Assembly (NCBI RefSeq): GCF_003351145.1
Contig: NZ_QQSV01000008.1
Coordinates: 42,617-106,616 of the forward strand
Direction: 5' to 3'
DNA from: Meiothermus sp. QL-1
GTDB lineage: Bacteria; Deinococcota; Deinococci; Deinococcales; Thermaceae
Length of the DNA: 64,000 nt
This document shows positions 46,013-55,272 of this stretch, piece after piece. Made by a program: the position numbers and the translations under genes. Numbering within the stretch: the stretch's first letter is position 1; each line of letters starts with the position of its first letter. Below the pieces are notes generated by a model. It made no database searches. It was not told the origin of the DNA and was given only the letters and a program-made list of their open reading frames with translations.

Positions 46013-47095
46013 ATGAACCCCGATCTGGTCATCCTCCTCACCGCCCTGCTGGTCTCCACCGCCTCAGCCTTGCTGGGCAGCTTCCTGGTGCTGCGCCGCA
46101 TGGCCCTGGTCACCGATGCCATCGCCCACGCGGTCCTCCCCGGCATTGTGCTGGCCTACTGGCTCTCAGGGGGTAAGGCCACCCTGCCCGCCTTGCTGGG
46201 GGCAGCGGGGGCAGGCCTCCTCACGGTGAGCCTGGTGGAGGGGCTGGTCCGCACCGGCCGGGTCAAAAACGATGCGGCCATCGGCATCGTCTTCCCGGTC
46301 CTCTTCAGCCTGGGGGTGCTTTGGGTGTCCATCTCCTTCCGCAACGTGCACCTCGATCTGGACGCGGTGCTCTACGGCGAGATTGCCTACGCCCCTTTCA
46401 ACACCCTGGTTCTGCTGGGCCGGGAGGTGCCCGAGTCGTGGTTGATCATGGGGGGGCTGGCCCTTTTGAACCTGCTGTTCGTGCTCCTCTTTTACAAGGA
46501 ACTCAAGCTGGCCACCTTCGACGCCGGCCTGGCCGCCGCCTTGGGCTTCTACCCTGGGGTTCTACACTACGCCCTGATGGCCCTGGTCTCGCTCACCGCT
46601 GTGGGGGCCTTCCAGTCGGTGGGGGCCATTCTGATCGTGGCCTTTCTCATCATACCGCCCGCCACCGCCTACCTGCTCACCCGCCGCCTGCCGGCCATGA
46701 TCGGGCTGGCGGTGGCCCTCGGGTGGGCCTCGGCCCTGCTGGGCTACGCCCTGGCCCTCTGGCTGGACACCTCTATCGCCGGGGCCATGGCCACGGTGGC
46801 GGGGGGGTTCTTCGCCCTGGCCTTTCTCTTCTCCCCCTCTCAGGGCTACCTCACCGCGCGGGCGCGCCACGCCCGCCACCGCCTTTGGGTGGCCGCCCGG
46901 CTGCTGGTGACCCACCTGGCCCACCACCCGGGCCCTGTTGCCCGGGAAGAGGTGCAGGAGGAGTTTGGCTGGCGGCCCAGGTTTTTGCAGCGGGTGGAGC
47001 AGGAAGCACGGAGGGAAGGGTGGCTCGAGCCAAAACCAGGAGCCCTCCAGCTCACCCTGAAGGGCCTGGAGGAGGGCCGGCGTCCACCGGCCTAG
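46013..47095 (+). CDS. mntD: Second metal ABC transporter permease with C-terminal winged-helix tail
   Basis: A 360-residue ABC-3 family permease (SALLGSFLVLRRMALVTDAIAHAVLPGIVLAYWL, TAVGAFQSVGAILIVAFLIIPPATAYLL). The membrane part ends near residue 285, and a tail of about 75 residues follows (LLVTHLAHHPGPVAREEVQEEFGWRPRFLQRVEQEARREGWLE) that reads as a second winged-helix-like domain. It shares little sequence with the tail of the first permease. The ATG at 46013 follows the previous stop by one base. Two permeases imply a heterodimeric pore. Confidence 0.88.
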   Translation: MNPDLVILLTALLVSTASALLGSFLVLRRMALVTDAIAHAVLPGIVLAYWLSGGKATLPALLGAAGAGLLTVSLVEGLVRTGRVKNDAAIGIVFPVLFSLGVLWVSISFRNVHLDLDAVLYGEIAYAPFNTLVLLGREVPESWLIMGGLALLNLLFVLLFYKELKLATFDAGLAAALGFYPGVLHYALMALVSLTAVGAFQSVGAILIVAFLIIPPATAYLLTRRLPAMIGLAVALGWASALLGYALALWLDTSIAGAMATVAGGFFALAFLFSPSQGYLTARARHARHRLWVAARLLVTHLAHHPGPVAREEVQEEFGWRPRFLQRVEQEARREGWLEPKPGALQLTLKGLEEGRRPPA

Positions 47096-47736
47096 CGGCT
47101 CACCACCAGGCTGCTGCGGTTGCCCGCTGCGTCCACCGCGATCAGGGTTACCCGCCGCACCGGCACCTCCACATAAAAGCTCACCTCTTTCCCTTTGGGC
47201 AGCGAAAGGGGATCGTAGCGGTTGTTGTACTGCAGCACGACCCGGTCCACCCCGGTGTCGTCCAATACCCGACCCGAGATCTGAAGGACAGAGGCGGTGC
47301 GGGCTGGAATTTCCTCTATGGTCCCATCGGGCAGGGTGCGGGTCCGCGCCGGCTGCAGCACCGTCACCACCCACTCGGCCCGTTCCAGGATAATCTGCGG
47401 CGGACGGGCATCCAGCACCAAAGGCATCCGCACGGTGCGGGTCTGGCCGCTCATATCGGTGGCCTCCACCTTGAGCTCCACCTGCCCCGACTGGGGGGCC
47501 TGCACCCGGAAGCTGAAGTGCACCAGCTTCTGCCCCCGGCTGGCCTCGGGAAGAACCTCCTTCCCCTCCACCCTCACGCTCTTCACCCCCGAGTCGTCCA
47601 AGACGTACCCCTGCACCACGAAGGCCCGCTGGGCGATGACCCCACCCCGGGGCTGGGTGATGCCGATGAGGGGCGGCTGGGCATCCACCGGCCGCGAGCA
47701 AGCCACCAATAGAAGAAGAAGGGGTGCGTACCGCAC
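47092..47736 (-). CDS. Lipoprotein with Ig-like repeats, function unknown
   Basis: A 214-residue protein with a short signal and lipobox LLVAC (Cys at residue 13), so it is lipid-anchored outside the cytoplasm. The rest is beta-rich with two repeat units of the form VQGYVLDDSGVKSVRVEG (about 42-95) and ISGRVLDDTGVDRVVLQYN (about 150-205), each resembling Ig-like or bacterial Big domains of surface proteins. It converges with mntD (four-base overlap) and lies 21 bases after the start of another secreted-protein gene. Function unknown. Confidence 0.7.
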   Translation of the reverse strand: MRYAPLLLLLVACSRPVDAQPPLIGITQPRGGVIAQRAFVVQGYVLDDSGVKSVRVEGKEVLPEASRGQKLVHFSFRVQAPQSGQVELKVEATDMSGQTRTVRMPLVLDARPPQIILERAEWVVTVLQPARTRTLPDGTIEEIPARTASVLQISGRVLDDTGVDRVVLQYNNRYDPLSLPKGKEVSFYVEVPVRRVTLIAVDAAGNRSSLVVSR

Positions 47737-47757
47737 CCCCCCATACTATCCGAGCCG

Positions 47758-48222
47758 CTAGCGGAAGTTTAGGCCCAGCCGCCCTCCTGGATAAAAGGCC
47801 ACCGTGGGCAACAGCCGAGCCCCAAGCTGAATTTCAGCGTAGACGCTGTAGGGCATGCCAGGCAGTCTGTACTCCAGCCCCACCAGCCCGTGGGCATCCG
47901 CCACCAAGCCACCCCCGCTGGTGAAAAGGTAACTGTTGAAGTAGTAACCGGCGTTGGCGCCAGCCCCAAAGTAACCCTCTAGCCGCACCTCCGGAGCGGG
48001 GGCGAGGCTGAAGCCGCCCAGCTTGACGTCCACCGCCCCCGTCAGGCCAAAGCCGTACCAGAACGGATCGAGTCCCACGCTGAAGCGAATGGGCTCGGCA
48101 GTGTACTGCACCCCTATCGCCGCGTAGGTGCCGGTATAAAGGCCCAGGTAGCCGGCCTGGGCGTGGGCCAAAGAGGCCCAAAGGAGAGAGAAAGATACCA
48201 CCAGGGGGACTAGGCGGTTCAT
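47758..48222 (-). CDS. Small secreted, beta-barrel-like envelope protein
   Basis: A 154-residue protein with a signal peptide (MNRLVPLVVSFSLLWASLAHA). The mature part alternates hydrophobic and polar residues with many Gly and Tyr (YTGTYAAIGVQYTAEPIRFSVG, AGANAGYYFNSYLF, YSVYAEIQLGARLLPTVAF) and ends in RLGLNFR, suggesting a small outer-membrane beta barrel of the type common in Meiothermus. It probably shares a message with the downstream lipoprotein gene. No function can be assigned. Confidence 0.65.
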   Translation of the reverse strand: MNRLVPLVVSFSLLWASLAHAQAGYLGLYTGTYAAIGVQYTAEPIRFSVGLDPFWYGFGLTGAVDVKLGGFSLAPAPEVRLEGYFGAGANAGYYFNSYLFTSGGGLVADAHGLVGLEYRLPGMPYSVYAEIQLGARLLPTVAFYPGGRLGLNFR

Positions 48223-48269
48223 AATTTACCTCCACGCCCAGTCTAGCACCTGCCCCTCACCCTCGCCAC

Positions 48270-49412
48270 TCAGGTGGTGTAAAGCGCGTTGATGCGCACG
48301 TACTCTTCGGTCAGGTCGCAACCCCAGGCCATGCCCTCGCCCTGGCCAAGGCCCAGGTCGGCCTCTACCAGAACTTCTTCAGCCTGCATAGCCCGGCTGA
48401 CGCTTGGCCGGTCGAACCCAAGCACCCTCCCCTGGTAAAGGGGAATCCCCTGCAGGCTGATGCGGAGTTTTTCCGGCTCGAGCGCCACCCCAGACTTGCC
48501 CAGGGCCATCATGATCCGGCCCCAGTTGGGGTCGTTGCCGTAAACCGCGCTCTTCCACAGGGGGCTCGAGGCCACTGCCAGGGCCGCCTTGCGCGCCTCG
48601 GCGTCGCTCAGGGCCCCGGTTACCCTCACCGTGAGCAGTTTGGTGGCGCCCTCGCCGTCGCGGGCCAGCTTGCGGGCCAGCTCTATGCAAACCTGTTCCA
48701 CCGCCCGCCAGAACTCGCCCAGATCCACCGGCCCCGCAGCGCCATTGGCCATTAGAACGGCCATGTCGTTGGTGGAGGTGTCGGCGTCCACCGTGACCTG
48801 GTTGAAGCTTTTGTCCACCACCTCCTTCCAGCCCCGGCGCAGCTCCTCCTGGGAAACTTGGGCATCGGTGACAATGTAGGCCAGCATGGTGGCCATCTGG
48901 GGGGCTATCATGCCGCTGCCCTTGCACACCCCCACCACCCGGGCCCCGCCCCCCAGGGTGGCCTCGGCCATCTTGGGCACCAGGTCGGTGGTCATGATGG
49001 CCTCGGCGAAGGGGTCCAGCTCGAGGCCCAGCCGAATCTGCGGCAGGCCCGCGGCAATTCTCTCCAAAGGCAGGGGCTGCCCTATCACCCCCGTGGAGGC
49101 GGTCAGCACCGCCTCGGGAGGAAGCCGAAGCTCCTCGGCGGCCAGCTCTGCCATTCGTCGGTCGGCCCACACACCCTGTTCACCGGTAGCACAGTTGGCG
49201 TTGCCGGCGTTGACCACCACAGCCTGCAGCGGCCTGTTGCCCGCCAGCAGTTCGCGGCCCCGCACCACACAAGGAGCGGCGGCCTTGTTGAGGGTTCCTA
49301 CGAAAGCCCAGTTGCATGGGGTTCCCGAGACCAACAGGGCCAGATCCGGCTTGCCCGAGGGCTTGATGCCTGCCCGGGTGGCCCCAGCACGAAAACCAAC
49401 GGGAAGTCGCAT
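48270..49412 (-). CDS. argJ: Bifunctional glutamate N-acetyltransferase / N-acetylglutamate synthase
   Basis: A 380-residue enzyme that recycles the acetyl group in arginine synthesis (ornithine acetyltransferase activity, with or without acetyl-CoA use). The self-cleavage site lies in [22 protein letters not shown], with Thr as the new N-terminal nucleophile. Other motifs are [13 protein letters not shown] and [10 protein letters not shown] and the C-terminal [19 protein letters not shown] chose the ATG at 49412: it opens the family N-terminus and a TATCCT box lies six bases upstream. The longer frame upstream is not family-like. No other arg gene is adjacent. Confidence 0.94.
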   Translation of the reverse strand: MRLPVGFRAGATRAGIKPSGKPDLALLVSGTPCNWAFVGTLNKAAAPCVVRGRELLAGNRPLQAVVVNAGNANCATGEQGVWADRRMAELAAEELRLPPEAVLTASTGVIGQPLPLERIAAGLPQIRLGLELDPFAEAIMTTDLVPKMAEATLGGGARVVGVCKGSGMIAPQMATMLAYIVTDAQVSQEELRRGWKEVVDKSFNQVTVDADTSTNDMAVLMANGAAGPVDLGEFWRAVEQVCIELARKLARDGEGATKLLTVRVTGALSDAEARKAALAVASSPLWKSAVYGNDPNWGRIMMALGKSGVALEPEKLRISLQGIPLYQGRVLGFDRPSVSRAMQAEEVLVEADLGLGQGEGMAWGCDLTEEYVRINALYTT

Positions 49413-49418
49413 GGTAGC

Positions 49419-49424
49419 AGGATA
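49419..49424 (-). promoter_or_regulatory. Leaderless-type -10 box for argJ
   Basis: Minus-strand TATCCT is six bases before the argJ ATG, and no Shine-Dalgarno sequence is present. Confidence 0.45.
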
Positions 49425-49528
49425 TCCTTTCCAACGCCAGGATTCACCACCTATCGCCGGCCTTTTGCCCCTGGCCATGGAGCAGGTTGCTGGGGAGGGC
49501 ACCAGGAGCGCTCAAAGCCCCGGACGCA

Positions 49529-49562
49529 CCCCAGAAACGCTGCGAGCGTCAGCGGGCTGGGG
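49529..49562 (-). terminator. Nested stem-loop after hpf
   Basis: CCCCAG pairs with CTGGGG around an inner CGCTG/CAGCG stem, just beyond the hpf stop on the minus strand. There is no T-run, so termination is only probable. The remaining gap to argJ shows nothing else. Confidence 0.4.
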
Positions 49563-49567
49563 CGTGA

Positions 49568-50110
49568 CTAGGTCGTTGGCTCGATCAAACCGTAGTTGCC
49601 GTCGCGGCGGCGGTAAATTACATTGATCTGCTCGGTGGCAGCGTTGCGGAACACGAAGAAATCGTGGCCCAGGGCCTCCATTTCAAAGGCTGCGTCCTCC
49701 GGGGTCATGGGCTTCATGACGAAGCGCTTGGTGCGCACAATGCGAGGTGCTTCTTCTTCTGGCTCCTCCATCCGGGGCGCCGCAGGCACCGAGGCGAGCT
49801 GGCGGGCCCGCTGGAAGTAGCGCTCCTTGTAGCGCTTGAGCTGGTACTCCAGCCGGTCGATGGCCCGGTCAATCGCCGCGTACATGTCGGGGTCAGCCTC
49901 CTCCACCCGCACGATACCCCCAGGCACGTTGACCTGAATCTCGGCCTTGGCCCGGCGCTCGATGCGGGGGCCCTGGGCCAAAGAAAGCACCACCTTTGCC
50001 TCGGCATTGTCGTTGAAGTGGCGGTCCAGCCGGGCCATCTTTTTGTCCAGGTAGTTCTTGAGGGCCTCGGTAATCTCGATCTGACGACCGACCAGTTTAT
50101 AAACGTTCAT
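49568..50110 (-). CDS. hpf: Ribosome hibernation-promoting factor, long form
   Basis: A 180-residue protein. The N-terminal domain (1-100) has the RaiA/HPF fold with VGRQIEITEALKNYLDKKMARLDRHF; a charged linker follows, and the C-terminal dimerisation domain (about 122-178) contains VMKPMTPEDAAFEMEALGHDFFVFRNA and VIYRRRDGNYGLIEP. Long HPF joins two 70S ribosomes into inactive 100S pairs in starvation. The 129 bases upstream of it, between hpf and ftsE, contain no gene; TAGTAT there may be a -10 box. Confidence 0.94.
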   Translation of the reverse strand: MNVYKLVGRQIEITEALKNYLDKKMARLDRHFNDNAEAKVVLSLAQGPRIERRAKAEIQVNVPGGIVRVEEADPDMYAAIDRAIDRLEYQLKRYKERYFQRARQLASVPAAPRMEEPEEEAPRIVRTKRFVMKPMTPEDAAFEMEALGHDFFVFRNAATEQINVIYRRRDGNYGLIEPTT

Positions 50111-50239
50111 GCTTGCCCTCCAACCAGGCGAAGCCCAACCTGTAGACCCGAAGACACCCCCTCGCCTGGTGAACCCATACTATCACCTGGGGTGAGGGAT
50201 GGATGTCCGAGCTGACTATGGGCTGACCCAGATGGTCTA

Positions 50240-50926
50240 CTATGTTAGGCTATAGCGCCCATCGCGCTCGTCCCGCACCAGCTGGCCTGCCCTGAGCACC
50301 ACCACCCGCTGAGGATAGGCCTCCACCAGGTCGCGGGCGTGGGTGGCCACCAGCACGGTGGCCCCCCGGGCGTGGGCCCCCTTGAGGATCTCCAACACCG
50401 CCAAAGCGTTGGCCGGGTCCAGGTTGCCGGTGGGTTCGTCGGCCAGCAGGACCGGCGGGTCGCCTACCAGCGCGCGCGCGATGGCCACCCGCTGGGCTTC
50501 CCCCACCGAGAGCTCCTCGGGGTAGGCCCGCTTCTTGTGCACCAGCCCTACCTGGCGCAAAGCCCGGGTCACCCGAGGAGCCCACTCAGCCGCGGGTACC
50601 CCCAGCACCCGCAGCACGAAGAGCAAATTCTCCTCCACGGTTCGGTCCCTGAGCAGGCGATGGTCCTGGTAGACCACCCCAATCCGCCGGCGGTGCAGCG
50701 CAATCCGGTCGCCCCGCAAGGCCTTGAGGTTCTCCCCAGCGAAGTAGACCGCCCCCTGGGTGGGCTCGAGGCGCTTGAGGATGAGGTTCAAAAGGCTCGA
50801 CTTTCCAGCCCCCGAATGCCCCACCAGAAAGACGAACTCGCCCTTCTTAATCTCCAGGCTCACATCGAACAGGGCCTTGGTCCTGGTGCGGGGGTACTCC
50901 AGCGTCACCCGGTGGAAGTGAATCAT
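50240..50926 (-). CDS. ftsE: Cell division ATP-binding protein FtsE
   Basis: A 228-residue ABC ATPase. The Walker A is GHSGAGKS (residues 36-43), Q loop VYQDHRLL, Walker B VLLADEPTGNLDP and switch VATHA. IHFHRVTLEYPRTRTKALFDVSLEIKKGEFVFLVGHSGAGKS and IGVVYQDHRLLRDRTVEENL fit FtsE rather than other ABC families. The signature reads LSVGEAQ, a small departure from LSGGEQQ. FtsE works with the membrane protein FtsX to control septal wall hydrolases, yet ftsX does not follow; hpf does. It lies 18 bases after the rhomboid gene. Confidence 0.88.
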   Translation of the reverse strand: MIHFHRVTLEYPRTRTKALFDVSLEIKKGEFVFLVGHSGAGKSSLLNLILKRLEPTQGAVYFAGENLKALRGDRIALHRRRIGVVYQDHRLLRDRTVEENLLFVLRVLGVPAAEWAPRVTRALRQVGLVHKKRAYPEELSVGEAQRVAIARALVGDPPVLLADEPTGNLDPANALAVLEILKGAHARGATVLVATHARDLVEAYPQRVVVLRAGQLVRDERDGRYSLT

Positions 50927-50944
50927 ACGCCCCTGCCCCCCAGG

Positions 50945-51574
50945 CTACACCACAGAGCGCGGGCGAGGATCGAAGCGGCGGATGAGCAAAGCCCCCACCA
51001 CAAACCCACCGATGTGGGCCCAGAAGGCAATACCCTCCTGGCCCATAAAGTCGCCCAAAAACTGGATCAGCAGCCAATACCCCAGGTAGATGAAGGCCGG
51101 CACCGGCACGGGAATCCAGCCAATCAGGGAAAGAATCAGAGCCCGGGGGTAGAGCACGATGTAGGCCCCGAGCAGGGCCGAGATGGCCCCCGAGGCCCCA
51201 ATCATGGGCACATCGGCAAAACCGCTCATCAACCCCTGCACGAAGGCCGCGGCCACCCCCCCCACCAGGTAGAAGAGAAGGAAGCGCCCATGGCCCAGGC
51301 GGTCCTCCACGTTGTCCCCGAAGACCCACAAAAACCACAGGTTGCCCAGCAGGTGGAGCACCCCCCCGTGCAGGAACATGCTGGTAAAGAGGGTGGGCCA
51401 GTCCCCCCAGGGGTCGGCCAGGAAGCGAGCGGGCACAAAACCGTAGGTCTGAACGACGTAGGCGGGGTCGGTGAGAAAGTAGGTGTAGAAGAAGCCCAGG
51501 AGGTTCAGAACCACCAGCCCGTAGACCCCATAGGGCCGCCGCCGGGCCCGGTTGATGTCGTGCAGGGGAAACAT
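50945..51574 (-). CDS. Rhomboid-family intramembrane serine protease
   Basis: A 209-residue protein with six or seven membrane helices. The catalytic dyad is Ser128 in GASGAIS and His187 in FWAHIGG; the conserved HGGVLHLLGNLWFLWVFGDNVED loop (His69, His74, Asn78) precedes it. It cleaves membrane-embedded substrates; none is known here. It is followed by ftsE after 18 bases, so the two may share a message. A hairpin at 51605-51621 separates it from hsp20. Confidence 0.9.
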   Translation of the reverse strand: MFPLHDINRARRRPYGVYGLVVLNLLGFFYTYFLTDPAYVVQTYGFVPARFLADPWGDWPTLFTSMFLHGGVLHLLGNLWFLWVFGDNVEDRLGHGRFLLFYLVGGVAAAFVQGLMSGFADVPMIGASGAISALLGAYIVLYPRALILSLIGWIPVPVPAFIYLGYWLLIQFLGDFMGQEGIAFWAHIGGFVVGALLIRRFDPRPRSVV

Positions 51575-51604
51575 GGCCCTAGGTTACCCCAAGGCAAGGC
51601 GAAA

Positions 51605-51621
51605 CCCCCCACCAAGGGGGG
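51605..51621 (-). terminator. Probable terminator of hsp20
   Basis: On the minus strand six C and six G form a stem around a five-base loop, followed by TTTCG, 20 bases after the hsp20 stop. Confidence 0.5.
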
Positions 51622-51641
51622 CTCGCCGGGGCACGCTGGGG

Positions 51642-52055
51642 TTAGGGATTGACCCGCACCTCGATGCGGCGGGGCTGGGCTGCTTCGGCCTTGGGGATGT
51701 CGAGATAAAGAATCCCGTGCTTGAAGGTGGCCTCGATCCTGGTGAGGTCGTAGGTGTTGGGAATGACGAAGCTCCGCTCGAACTTGCCGTAGGCCCCCTC
51801 GAGCCGCCACTGGTTGGCGTTCTCAGGCTTTTGGAAGGGCCGCTCGGCCCGGATGGTGAGGGTGTTGTTCTCGGTGGTCACCTCCACCTGCCCGGGCTCC
51901 ACCCCTGGCAGGTAGACCAGGAGGTGCACCCCCTTCTCGTCCTCCAGGGCGTCCACCAAAGGCGTGTTGGCGCTTTCTGACGCCGGGCTCAGGAGGCTGC
52001 GCAGCAGGGCATTCTGGAGCTGCTCAATCTCGCGGAAAGGGTTGTAGCGAATCAT
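51642..52055 (-). CDS. hsp20: Small heat-shock protein, Hsp20/alpha-crystallin family
   Basis: A 137-residue ATP-independent chaperone that holds unfolding proteins. The alpha-crystallin domain (about 37-130) begins PLVDALEDEKGVHLLVYLPGV and includes the conserved ATFKHGILYLDIPK. An IEV near the C-terminus can serve as the dimer-packing I-x-V motif. I chose the ATG at 52055 with GAGGAGGTTAGG upstream; the longer frame includes the promoter. It is transcribed from a consensus promoter that overlaps an HspR/HAIR-like operator, the same as clpB. Confidence 0.93.
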   Translation of the reverse strand: MIRYNPFREIEQLQNALLRSLLSPASESANTPLVDALEDEKGVHLLVYLPGVEPGQVEVTTENNTLTIRAERPFQKPENANQWRLEGAYGKFERSFVIPNTYDLTRIEATFKHGILYLDIPKAEAAQPRRIEVRVNP

Positions 52056-52077
52056 CCTAACCTCCTCTACAATCACA

Positions 52078-52107
52078 AATATAAAAGTTGAGTAACTTGT
52101 TGTCAAG
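52078..52107 (-). promoter_or_regulatory. hsp20 promoter with HAIR-like heat-shock operator
   Basis: Minus strand: TTGACA (52106-52101), 17-base spacer, TATATT (52083-52078). Overlapping it, CTTGACA-7 bases-ACTCAAC (52107-52087) matches the HspR-associated repeat CTTGAGT-N7-ACTCAAG at 11 of 14 arm positions. Confidence 0.65.
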
Positions 52108-52158
52108 TGTTCTGAAAAAACCATGAAGATTCGTCCGGTCAGCCCCCGGGAAAAGCCC

Positions 52159-52186
52159 GCGCCCGGGTCCGCATGGACCCGGGCGC
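52159..52186 (-). terminator. Terminator of the clpB-trxC operon
   Basis: GCGCCCGGGTCC and its perfect complement enclose the loop GCAT. On the minus strand GGGCTTTTC follows, 32 bases after the trxC stop. Confidence 0.65.
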
Positions 52187-52218
52187 TCCTGTTTCCGGGC
52201 CACCCCGGCTAACGCTTC

Positions 52219-52641
52219 TCACAGGTGCGGCTCCAACCTCTGCACCAGCATGGGCTTGGGCGCAGCCCCTACGATGCGCTCTACCGGCTGGCCGTTTTTG
52301 AATAGGATGAGGGTGGGAATCCCCTGCACATGGTAGGCGGCCTGGGCCAGGGGGTGGTGGTCCACGTTGAGCTTGACGATCTTGAGCCGGCCCGCGTACT
52401 CCCGGGCCAGCTCCTCCAGTATGGGAGCTATGAGCCGGCAAGGACCGCACCACTCCGCCCAGAAGTCCACCAGCACCGGCACGCTGGCCTGCAGCTCTGG
52501 GGTAAGCCCCTGGGTGGCGTTCACCAGCCAGGGCAGGGGCTTCTTGCAAGCTCCGCAGACCGGCACCTGGCCCGCAGGGGGGTTGCCGAGGCGGTTCTTG
52601 GCACCACACTGAACGCAAGCGACAACATTCTCACCTGGCAT
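52219..52641 (-). CDS. trxC: Thioredoxin 2-type protein with N-terminal zinc ribbon
   Basis: A 140-residue thioredoxin. The N-terminal zinc-binding ribbon has two CxxC pairs (CVQC at residues 9-12 and CGAC near 29-32); the thioredoxin fold follows with active site WCGPC (near residue 65) and the cis-Pro in GIPTLILF. This layout is that of TrxC, an oxidative-stress thioredoxin of the cytosol. It begins 16 bases after clpB, so the heat-shock operator of clpB also controls it, and a strong terminator follows. Confidence 0.93.
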   Translation of the reverse strand: MPGENVVACVQCGAKNRLGNPPAGQVPVCGACKKPLPWLVNATQGLTPELQASVPVLVDFWAEWCGPCRLIAPILEELAREYAGRLKIVKLNVDHHPLAQAAYHVQGIPTLILFKNGQPVERIVGAAPKPMLVQRLEPHL

Positions 52642-52657
52642 AGGCGCCTCCTAGCAG

Positions 52658-55222
52658 CTAGGCCGCTGCCGCTGTACGGGTCTCGAAGGTAAGGCCCAGA
52701 GGGCCGAGGCCTACGTAGACGTGGGCCCCATCGGGCACTTCGCCTGCGAGGATTTTGCGCGAAAGCGGGGTCTCGAGCTCCCGCTGGATCACCCGCTTCA
52801 GGGGCCTGGCGCCAAAAACCGGGTCGTAGCCGCGGCTGGCCAGGAAGTCGAGGGCCTCCTGCGAGAGCTCCAGGGCAACACGGCGCTCGCTCAACCGGCG
52901 CCGCACGGCCTCGAGCTGAATCTGCACGATTGCGGCAATCTGCTCCCGGGCCAGAGGCCGGAAGACCACGATCTCGTCCAGCCGGTTGAGGAACTCAGGG
53001 CGGAAGTGCTGCTGCAAAACGCCAAAAACCCGCTCCCGAATGCCCTCGTAGCTCAGGCCGGACTGGATGCCCTCCAGAATCAGGGGGCTTCCCAGGTTGG
53101 AGGTGAGGATGATCACGGTGTTGCGGAAGTCCACCGTGCGGCCCTGGCCATCGGTGAGGCGGCCGTCGTCCAGAACCTGCAAGAGCACGTTGAACACATC
53201 CGGGTGGGCCTTCTCAATCTCATCGAAGAGCACCACCGAATAGGGCCGCCGCCGCACCGCCTCGGTGAGCTGCCCTCCCTCTTCGTAGCCCACATACCCC
53301 GGCGGGGCCCCGATGAGACGGGCCACGGTGTGCTTCTCCTGGTACTCCGACATGTCCAGGCGCACCATGTTGTTCTCGGTGTCGAAGAGGGTGGCGGCCA
53401 GGGTCTTGGCCAGCTCGGTCTTGCCCACCCCGGTGGGCCCCAGGAAGAGGAAGGAACCGATGGGCCGGTTGGGGTCTTTGAGCCCGGCGCGGGCCCGCCG
53501 GATGGCATCGGCCACCGCCCGGATGGCCTCGTCCTGGCCCACCACCCGCCGGTGCAGCTCGTCCTCCAGCCGCAAAAGCTTCTCCCGCTCGCCCTCCATC
53601 AGCTTGGCCACCGGGATGCCAGTCCAGCGCGAGACGATGGCCGCGATGTCCTCCTCAGTAACCATGGGCCGTACGAACTGCGCTCCGGCCATCTGGTCGG
53701 CCAGCTCGTTGACCTCCTGCTCCAGCCTGGGCAGCTCGCCGTAGCGGAGCTGGGCGGCCTTGTTCAGGTCGTAGGCCCGCTCGGCCTGCTCAATTTCCCT
53801 GCGCACCTCGTCCAGGCGCTGCTGAGCCGCGCGAAGCTTCTGCATCACCTCGCGCTCGGCCTCCCACAGGGCCTGCTGCTTTTTAATCTCGGCCTCGAGC
53901 CCGGCGATCTCCTTCTCCAGCTCGCCCAGGCGGAACTTGCTCTCGGCGTCGGTCTCCTTCTTGAGGGCCTCCCGCTCGATCTCGAGCTGGAGCTTCCTGC
54001 GGTTCAGGGCATCGATGCTCTCAGGCGAGGACTCCAGCGCCATGCGGAGCCGGGCCGCGGCCTCGTCCACCAGGTCGATGGCCTTGTCCGGCAGCTTGCG
54101 GTCGGCGATGTAGCGGTGCGAGAGCTGGGCTGCGGCGATGAGGGCCGGGTCGGAGATGCGCACCCCGTGGTGCACCTCGTACTTCTCCTTGATACCCCGC
54201 AGGATGCTCACCGTCTCCTCCACCGTGGGCTCGTCCACATAAACCGGCTGGAAGCGCCGCTCCAGGGCCGGGTCCTTCTCAATCTCGCGGTACTCGTCCA
54301 GGGTGGTGGCCCCGATCAGGTGCAGCTCGCCCCGGGCCAGCGCCGGTTTGAGCATGTTGCCCGCGTCCACCGCCCCCTCGGCCTTACCTGCCCCCACCAC
54401 GGTGTGGAGCTCGTCAATGAAGAGGATAATCTGGCCTGCGCTTTGGACGGTTTCCTGGATGACCGCCTTGAGCCGCTCCTCGAACTCGCCCCGGTACTTG
54501 GCCCCAGCCAAGAGGGAACCCATCTGCAGGCTCACGATGCGCTTGCCCTTGAGCCCTTCGGGCACATCGCCCTTCACGATGCGCTGGGCCAGCCCCTCGA
54601 CCACCGCCGTCTTCCCCACCCCGGGCTCACCGATCAGTACGGGGTTGTTCTTGGTGCGGCGTAGAAGAATCTGGATGACCCGCCTTATCTCTTCGTCCCG
54701 CCCGATCACCGGGTCCAGCTTGCCCTGCTCGGCCTGGCGGGTCAGATCCAGGCCGTACTGCTCCAGGGCGTTGTAGGTTCCCTCGGCATGCTCAGAGTTC
54801 ACGTTCCGACCTCCTCTCACCTCGAGCATCGCCCGGCGCACCCCCTCCGCCTGCAGCCCCCCGTAGCCGGTCTCGGCCAGGGCCAGCAGGAGGGTGTCCA
54901 GAGCCACAAAGCGGTCCTTGAGCTCCGAGGCCAGCTTCTCGGCGCGCTCCAGAACCGAGGCCAACCGGGCCGACAGGTACTGCCCTCCTGGCGCGCCCGA
55001 GACCCTGGGCAGCCGGCCCAGTTCGGTCTGGGCGGCCTGGTAGATGCTGTGGGGGTCCTGCCCGGCCCTTCGCAGCACCTGCGCCGCCAAGCCGGCCGCA
55101 TCGCGCAACAAAACCGTCGCCAGGTGGGGCAGGTCGATCTGGGCGTGCGCGGACTCCCGCGCCAGCACCTGGCTCTGGGCGATGGCCTGGCGGGCCTGTT
55201 CGGTGAAACGCTCGAGGTTCAT
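52658..55222 (-). CDS. clpB: Disaggregase chaperone ClpB
   Basis: An 854-residue Hsp100 ATPase that rescues aggregated proteins together with DnaK. The N domain (1-145) is followed by the first AAA domain (Walker [10 protein letters not shown]), a coiled-coil middle domain (about 400-525, with [19 protein letters not shown]), and the second AAA domain (Walker [23 protein letters not shown]; Walker [12 protein letters not shown]) with sensor 2 [10 protein letters not shown]. Length matches Thermus ClpB. trxC is in the same operon. A promoter with a HAIR-like operator lies directly upstream, and the ATG is nine bases after the -10 box. Confidence 0.97.
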   Translation of the reverse strand: MNLERFTEQARQAIAQSQVLARESAHAQIDLPHLATVLLRDAAGLAAQVLRRAGQDPHSIYQAAQTELGRLPRVSGAPGGQYLSARLASVLERAEKLASELKDRFVALDTLLLALAETGYGGLQAEGVRRAMLEVRGGRNVNSEHAEGTYNALEQYGLDLTRQAEQGKLDPVIGRDEEIRRVIQILLRRTKNNPVLIGEPGVGKTAVVEGLAQRIVKGDVPEGLKGKRIVSLQMGSLLAGAKYRGEFEERLKAVIQETVQSAGQIILFIDELHTVVGAGKAEGAVDAGNMLKPALARGELHLIGATTLDEYREIEKDPALERRFQPVYVDEPTVEETVSILRGIKEKYEVHHGVRISDPALIAAAQLSHRYIADRKLPDKAIDLVDEAAARLRMALESSPESIDALNRRKLQLEIEREALKKETDAESKFRLGELEKEIAGLEAEIKKQQALWEAEREVMQKLRAAQQRLDEVRREIEQAERAYDLNKAAQLRYGELPRLEQEVNELADQMAGAQFVRPMVTEEDIAAIVSRWTGIPVAKLMEGEREKLLRLEDELHRRVVGQDEAIRAVADAIRRARAGLKDPNRPIGSFLFLGPTGVGKTELAKTLAATLFDTENNMVRLDMSEYQEKHTVARLIGAPPGYVGYEEGGQLTEAVRRRPYSVVLFDEIEKAHPDVFNVLLQVLDDGRLTDGQGRTVDFRNTVIILTSNLGSPLILEGIQSGLSYEGIRERVFGVLQQHFRPEFLNRLDEIVVFRPLAREQIAAIVQIQLEAVRRRLSERRVALELSQEALDFLASRGYDPVFGARPLKRVIQRELETPLSRKILAGEVPDGAHVYVGLGPLGLTFETRTAAAA

Positions 55223-55231
55223 ACTAAGAGT

Positions 55232-55261
55232 AGTATGAAAGTTGAGCGTAATATTGTCAAG
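55232..55261 (-). promoter_or_regulatory. clpB promoter with HAIR-like heat-shock operator
   Basis: Minus strand: TTGACA (55260-55255), 17-base spacer, CATACT (55237-55232). The operator CTTGACA-7 bases-GCTCAAC (55261-55241) has the same phase to the promoter as in hsp20. The -10 box is nine bases before the ATG, so the message is probably leaderless. Confidence 0.65.
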
Positions 55262-55272
55262 ATTAGCCGGGC

